The translations under genes were made by a program, and so were the position numbers. Below, piece by piece: positions 58,158-64,000 of a DNA stretch of 64,000 nt (the first letter of the stretch is position 1; every line of letters starts with the position of its first letter). Source of the stretch: Wolfiporia cocos (lineage: Eukaryota; Basidiomycota; Agaricomycetes; Polyporales; Phaeolaceae); contig JACCLO010000008.1 of NCBI GenBank assembly GCA_029448655.1, positions 1,674,001-1,738,000 on the forward strand. Direction: 5' to 3'. The notes beneath the pieces are model-generated. The model did no database searches, was not told the origin of the DNA, and was given only the letters and a program-made list of their open reading frames with translations.

Positions 58158-59240
58158 ATGGTGTCTTGGTCCATCATCCCCGCTGCCGGACGTCACGCTA
58201 CCACCTACAAGGTAGCAACTCCGTACAAGCCGGTGACCGGAAAACATGCATGGCCCGGAGAGCAGACATGCCTCATGGACTACTTGCGAGTGGTTTTCGG
58301 CATCAGAGCTGGAGGGAGTGTAACCACTTTCAACTCGATTCCGCCCCATATGCGCCAACACCTGTGCATAAACTACATTGTATACTACAAGTACTACGGG
58401 GAGGACTCAACCAGGAACCACATCTTGTGGTACGCCTGGGACGAATACGCCGAGAGCATGTTGCTCTCACAGATGATCGCCCTATACGGCGACGTACACT
58501 GGTACTCGACCAGCGAAAGCGAGGGAGAGGGAACCCCGCGCAACGCAGTAAGGACCCCAGAAAGGTCCCCAACCAGATCCGAGGAAGAAGCGTCGAAGCA
58601 GGCGCTGTTCGGCACCTTGCCGGACTTTCTTCCGGAATTCGAGAGCGCCAGCCTCGAACCGGTTATTCTGCCAACGCCAACACCAGCCGAATACACAGAA
58701 CGGCTGACCAGGGGGATGGACTCCTATTCCCCCAAACACCTTGCACTAAGCGTCAACGCAGTCAAGGAAAGTCGTTACCACAGAGGCAATTACATCATGG
58801 CGAACCTCACTCAGTACAAGCGCCAAGCCGACAGGCTGGTAGAGAGGGTCTGGAGTAAATCCAACGAGCTTCGTGCGTTCAACCAAATCCTTCAGCAACG
58901 AATCGAAATGCTGGAGGAGAACGCCTCTCTCCGAGACCGGCTAGACGAGCTCACAGGCCAACGTCTAGACAAGGTGCCATCAGGAGACTAGAAAAAGCCC
59001 CCGCCGCCAGCGGCCAGCGGGAACAGTACCCCCATGGGCGCCGAAGTCCAGGCGCTAACCAACAAATTGGACGCGCTCCAGAAGGAGCTAGACAACCTGA
59101 AAGCGGCAGCCTCCGCCCTGCCGAGCGGGATTGCCATGACCATCAACCTTGCCCCAAAACCAACACAGCCCCTGAAGTACTCCGGCCCCATGTCGGAAAA
59201 ATCCGTGGAGCGTTACAACGCGGGCCGGTTGCAACCGGGG
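58158..59240 (+). pseudogene. Element E ORF2 (Gag-like), stop codon and truncation
   Basis: Starts MVSWSIIPAAGRHATTYK in a good context (an in-frame ATG at 58041 is also possible). A globular N-terminal half is followed by an acidic/Ser linker (TSESEGEGTPRNAV), a coiled-coil tract (RAFNQILQQRIEMLEENA), a TAG at 58989, then, in the same frame, MGAEVQALTNKLDALQKELD and SVERYN, where the Plavaka element cuts it at about 59240. Capsid-like by position. The family is not recognised. Confidence 0.5.
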
Positions 59241-59526
59241 TTGCAACGCAGCTATAATGGGTTAGCGCTGATTGTAAAGTAACAATAATAAGATTAATAC
59301 TATTCCAATCGTGAGTACCACGTGGGAGATTCCAATCTGAGCTTATCAATTGGCAATATTACCCGGTGAACGATCACATGGTTACAACGCGATGGTGATA
59401 CGATCGCGACAGGTACACGATCGCGATCGCGATCACGCGCGGCGCCATACTGTGCTACTGCATTTTTTTGGAGACTCGAGCTCGACTGTCTCGTTAACTG
59501 TCTCGTTACTTGTCTCGTTCGTTACT

Positions 59527-62500
59527 ATGCCTGACAAACCTGAGGGCAGCCAGCTGGTATTAGGCATATCCTATGGCGTATTCACTTGCGAAATCTGCAA
59601 TGGTATATTCAAGACTAAGGGTCGGGGTAGCCATATGAAAAAATGCAGAATGGACGCCAGAATACGGGAGGAGTACGCTCAGCTTATGGATGACTCAGGG
59701 GACGATCCACCAATAAGTAAAGGTACGCCTATCCGACAATTATCGTAAATGCCCATTCACTCCTAGCGTTTCGAATGTCTAATCAGGTCCAAAGCGTCCC
59801 CCTCGTGCTGTAGCACCCCCTCCAACGTACCTTGGTGTTAAAACTGGAAGTGAGTTGTATTTTCTGCATTTAATATTGATTAGAAGATGACCCTTGTGCT
59901 ATACAACTTTCCAGCAGACACTGGGACACCAGTGGTCGAGGATTCTTTAGGAGGGGGCAACAGAGATACCACGATGCAAGGTGAACCACTTAGTTTTTGA
60001 CTTTTCCGGTGCGCGTTCCACGTTGTCGCACTGATGCGCTCATCAATTCGCAATGAACAAATTCCAGTACGTTGAGTACAAACGGCTAAGGTGCGTACAT
60101 GTCTTTTTCCGCATAAATACTAGACTACTCCCTACGCACGAACCACCGCCATTACAGCAATTGTGCCAGGCACCCCCGATTGCGTCCCGAAACCAACAGT
60201 GCCGCGCGCGCTACTTCTACACGACCCCTTGTACTAGCTGCTTTTTTCGGGACGCAATCGGGGGTGCCTGGCACAATTGCTGTAATGGCGGTGGTTCGTG
60301 CGTAGGGAGTAGTCTAGTATTTATGCGGAAAAAGACATGTACGCACCTTAGCCGTTTGTACTCAATGTTTTGGAATTTTTTCATTGCGAATTGATGAACG
60401 CATGAGTGCGACAACGTGGAACGCGCACCGGAAAAGTTAACATAAGCATACTGGAGTTGTGCGTTAAGACTCATTCTTTCGTGCAGAGCATTCGTCACCA
60501 TCTAAAATATGGTCCCCCACTAAGGATGATATCATGACTGAATACCACCCAAGCAGCTACATTCCACGGCGCGTTCAGCCTTTCGAAGAGTATGGGCAGG
60601 AAGACAATGAGGCTCCCAGTCCACCAATGTCAAAATCACCCTGGGAGCCATTCCAAACCCGTGCAGACTTTGAGTTTGCAGAAATTGCACTCAAATCTTC
60701 TCTCAAGCGCGACCAAATTGATTCACTCATAAAGCTGATTAATGCAGTTGCTACAGGAAGCATGAGATTTTCGCTCACCAGTGAAGCACAACTCCGTGAT
60801 GTCTGGGATGCGGCATCAAATCAATTGACTCCTGTAAGGCTATGTTGAAATGTCTTCAATACTGAGTCTTATCCTTTTAACAGTTTGAGAAACACACTAT
60901 TACTGTACCTTACAAGAATGAAACTCGAGAATTCGACGTCTATGGACGGGATGTTTGGGAGTGGGTTCTGGATTTGTTAAAGAACCCTACCCTGTCCCAG
61001 CATTGGCATTGGAATCCAACCAGACTTTACCGATACACAGGTTCTGACTGGGAAAGACTTATTCATGAGCCATGGACTGGGGATAGGCTATGGGAAGTCC
61101 AGGTGTGTATTGTTTCTTGCATCTATATGACACTCTAAATTTGCTCCAGTCTAAGCTTCCTCTTCCTCCGGGAGCAACTGCATTTGGCATCATTATTTAT
61201 GCAGACAAGACTCGACTGTCGTCATTTGGAACCCAGAAGGGCTATCCAGTTATTGCTCGAGTGGCCCATCTTCCAGCCGAAATCCGAAATAGCGAGGGTG
61301 TTGGGGGTGGATGTGTCGTTGGCTGGCTACCAATTGTGCGTTAAATCTCATAGTTGATGCAGTCATCCTCATAATATTTCTAGGTAGACAATGATTCTGC
61401 AGAAGATGGAAAGACTTCATTTGCAGACTTCAAACGAGTTGTCTGGCACAAGGGATTCTTGCCATTCATGAATAATGTTGCACAACATTCACAAACTGGA
61501 TACCATGTCAAATGTGCTGATGAAATTTTGCGATGGATATGGATATTTATTTTGATCCTGTCCGCGGATTATGAGGAGCAGTAGGTCTTTATTGACCCTG
61601 CTTTGCCAGAATTTCATCTCAACTCTAGGTGCTTTATGGCTCTGATCCGTGGAGCAAATGGACTATGCCCTTGTCCAATATGTTTAGTACCTTCCTCACA
61701 GCTTGCTGATGTTAGTGTGGAACACCCACTTAGGACATCAGTTGACTCTGCAAAGCTTTTAAAAACTGCTAAGGCACTACCAACCAAGGCTGAGCAAGAG
61801 GCAGTTTTGAAGAGACATGGACTTCGTTCTATTCAGGTCACAACCTATTTTTCTGTTGAATAACAATGCTCTGATTCCCTAGTCAGAATTCATTTTGGAA
61901 GATTGCCAATACAGATGTACACAAAGCTCTGTCATTTGACAGGCTACATGCATATCATCTCGGGCTATTTGGTGACCATCTTTGGCCAGAAATAAAAGCT
62001 CATGTCAATAATATTGGACGGGATGCAGCAATTATGGTTGATGATCAGTAAGTCTGCATGTGGTGTCTCAAATATTTTTTATTCATGTGTGATTAGGGCG
62101 TCAGAAATCCCACGATGGCGAGGCTTTAACCAATATCATGGGCATCAACTTCACAGATGGCAGAAAGCTCGAGGATATGTCAAAGGTGTGCACCCCCTGA
62201 TCTCAGCATTTAACACTTGCCAATTACTTGACATAGCTTGCTATATTTGCCACCCATAATATCCTCAGCACGAGGCCTGGATCTGCTGAGTATCTACTTC
62301 TGCGCTGCTTGCGTAGCTATCTTGTACTCGATATGTACTTGTCATTTGAGGTTCACACCTCAAGACGACTGGCAGAGGGCCAAGAGGAGCTGTTGCGTTT
62401 CTCAAAACTTATCAAGGTAAGTGGACCATTCTCTGAATAAGCACCTTACACAAAGGCATTGCTAAAGCAAGATGGGAGGTAGCAAGAACTGGAATTTCCC

Positions 62501-63585
62501 CAAAGCGCATTCACATCAGCATGCGTTTCAAGACATCAAGGAAAAAGGCGTTACTCGAAACTACAATACGAAGCCTAATGAGAAGATGCATCGTTCACTA
62601 AAGAAGGCATATCAACAAACAAACTACAAGGACATTGCTGATCAAGTATGAACTTCGCCGCTCCTCTGCAACATCTCCACATATTCTCTGTTTCACAGAT
62701 TCTCACTCGAAGCCATAATCATCAAGTCGCATCTCTTATACGCTCAAGGATTGACGATTACATCGATTATATGAAGAATGGACCTATCCAAGAAGATATT
62801 GACAACGACAATATTTCATTCGGATCAGCACATATCCATCTGGGCGCTGCGAAGAAACCTGTCGAGATTTCTGCACTTCGAAACATTCTTAACGCTCACG
62901 CCGCATTTGCTAATTTCCACAAGCACCTCGGAAGCTTCTTGGGAAGTTTCCTGGCAGCTCAAGGGCTCAGGTTTGCGAATTATCCGGTCAAAGTCTTACC
63001 TACTGATATGGTATGTTGTATATCAATACTCATGCCACACATACACAGGTCACGGAATATCGACTTCTAAAAGTCAACTATGAGTCTTATGAAACGTGGA
63101 GGACAGCTACAGATCTTCTACAATGCAATCCAGATTTCCATGGAAAGCCGCGGTACGACTATGTGCTTCTCAAAATCACGGAGCGGCCGATATTTGCGCA
63201 ATTGATATTTGTCTTCACATACCTGGTGAAAAATGTGATTGACAGCAGTACACCAAATGGTAGCCTTCAATTATTCCTTTATAAACACATGCCTCATATA
63301 TGGCTCACAGCTATTGCGAAGGATATATTATATCCTTTGGCACTGATAATGCCTATGGATGGAAAAACAGGAGTCGAGCGTTCAAAGGACCGTGACCTCG
63401 GGTTTTATCGCCTGAAGCTCAATCCACGCACACAGTACGAGATAGTACCTCTTCATTCAATTATCCGAGGCGCATTTGTGGTCCCTGATTACGAACACAG
63501 CGATGAGTTCTTGATAGTTGATATCATAGATGCTGACATGTTTTTACGTCTACAATCTCTCGTATCAGTAGCCAAGTCATGTTAG
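59527..63585 (+). CDS. Plavaka transposase (KDZ superfamily)
   Basis: Multi-exon transposase (about 12-15 exons). The N-terminal Cys/His finger is FTCEICNGIFKTKGRGSHMK (near 59590). The diagnostic Plavaka segments follow in order: PFQTRADFEFAEIAL near 60650, WERLIHEPWTGDRLWEVQ near 61050, FGIIIYADKTRLSSFGTQKG near 61190, ANTDVHKALSFDRLHAYHLG near 61905, NIMGINFTDGRKLEDMSK near 62150, KNWNFPKAHSHQHAFQDIKE near 62485 and GVTRNYNTKPNEKMHRSLKK near 62548. It ends VSVAKSC at 63585. Exons were traced only approximately, but no internal stop was found in the segments read, so it may be intact. A fold-back MITE lies in the intron 59982-60520. Confidence 0.85.
60000..60437. mobile_element. Fold-back MITE in Plavaka intron
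   Basis: Almost perfect inverted repeats of about 185 bp (ACTTTTCCGGTGCGCGTTCC at 60000 and its complement ending at 60437) surround a loop of about 55 bp that includes TGCCGCGCGCGC. No coding capacity and no clear TSD. Both flanks lie within one intron of the transposase, so the insertion need not disable it. Confidence 0.88.
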
Positions 63586-64000
63586 AATAGACTAAATAAC
63601 TCATTACTGGTTATGACTGGCTTGTACATCAATTGAAATCGCGAGTATGTGCTACTGTAATAGCATACAGGTGCTTGTCCAGTCATGGTGAGCTTTGCAA
63701 ACACAGTCTAGCGGGTCCCTTGTGTTTTACACGCAATGGGAGAACTATCGGCATTACTTATGATTAGGCAACCCAATGCGTACCAATACCGTCAACATCC
63801 GCCAAGCGGATCGCTCGGGATCGCGTTGGAAGTTTGGAGCGCCATACCGGGAAGCCCAGCCACAGGCGCGCCAGACGCGCCCCGCGCGACGTCATGTGAT
63901 CGTGTCCTAGTCGTGCGCAGGGCACTAACTGCCTATCTATAGTGTGTGCAGCGTTGCAAGCATTCCAAAAACCATTGAATATAGATTCATTGTCATGCTA
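63586..64000. other. Plavaka 3' subterminal region and right flank
   Basis: No gene. It includes the GC-rich stretch 63860-63890 and the right inverted end at 63951-63959; the last 41 bp are the insertion flank. Confidence 0.5.

Larger units (their letters stand above)
59241..63959 (+). mobile_element. Plavaka (KDZ/CACTA-like) transposon
   Basis: Delimited by short inverted ends TTGCAACGCAGC (59241) and the reverse complement of GCAGCGTTGCAA (63948-63959), each with TATA-like AT tracts inside. No clear 3-bp duplication was found, so the exact edges are provisional. It interrupts the E-element ORF2. Confidence 0.65.

Noticed and set aside
1..64000. tRNA or rRNA genes
   Set aside because: No convincing tRNA cloverleaf, A/B box pair or rRNA segment was seen when scanning by eye.

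Overview
The window looks like a transposon-dense stretch of a filamentous basidiomycete genome, probably Agaricomycetes. The reasons are the many short spliceosomal introns (about 40-110 nt) in every real gene, a Plavaka/KDZ transposase, a basidiomycete-style hAT transposase, Ty3/gypsy-type Gag remnants, and an intact AFI1/mesA-type polarity gene. All gene models below were spliced by eye from GT-AG signals and reading-frame continuity. No database search was possible.

The dominant architecture is a pair of near-identical inverted arms of about 8.8 kb (left 5171-19229, right 44480-53351) separated by a 25 kb spacer. Each arm carries a nine-exon gene for a 1053-residue Crinkler/CR-type protein (ubiquitin-like header plus P-loop NTPase), a divergently transcribed 72-codon Cys-rich ORF, and a short non-autonomous LTR element (family D) with two more D LTRs nested inside. 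The left arm was later split by a 5.27 kb hAT transposon; the right arm keeps the empty target site. The hAT element then received a solo LTR.

Layout: 1-5170 is a reversed Ty3/gypsy Gag element (family B) broken by other insertions. 5171-19229 is the left arm. 18936-25564 is a nest of B-element Gag copies and solo LTRs of families A, C and G. 25565-32167 is a young LTR element (family C, LARD-like: near-identical LTRs, no recognisable pol). 32286-33170 holds hAT-like ends. 33171-41016 is a host-gene island with a metacaspase (+), a fold-back element, a small helical-protein gene (+) and AFI1/mesA (-). 41790-44479 is again nested LTRs. 44480-53351 is the right arm. 53303-59240 holds Gag remnants and an LTR element (E) with C-to-T-type stop codons. 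59241-63959 is a Plavaka element whose intron contains a 0.44 kb fold-back MITE.

Target-site duplications (TSDs) read directly from the sequence give a relative insertion history: D element before arm duplication, duplication before hAT, hAT before LTR J; A3 before A4 and before the C element; C element before D6. The most interesting single signal is a block of about 150 bp in exon 4 of the two Crinkler copies. It differs at about 20 positions and 11 residues, while the rest of the 8.8 kb arms is almost identical.
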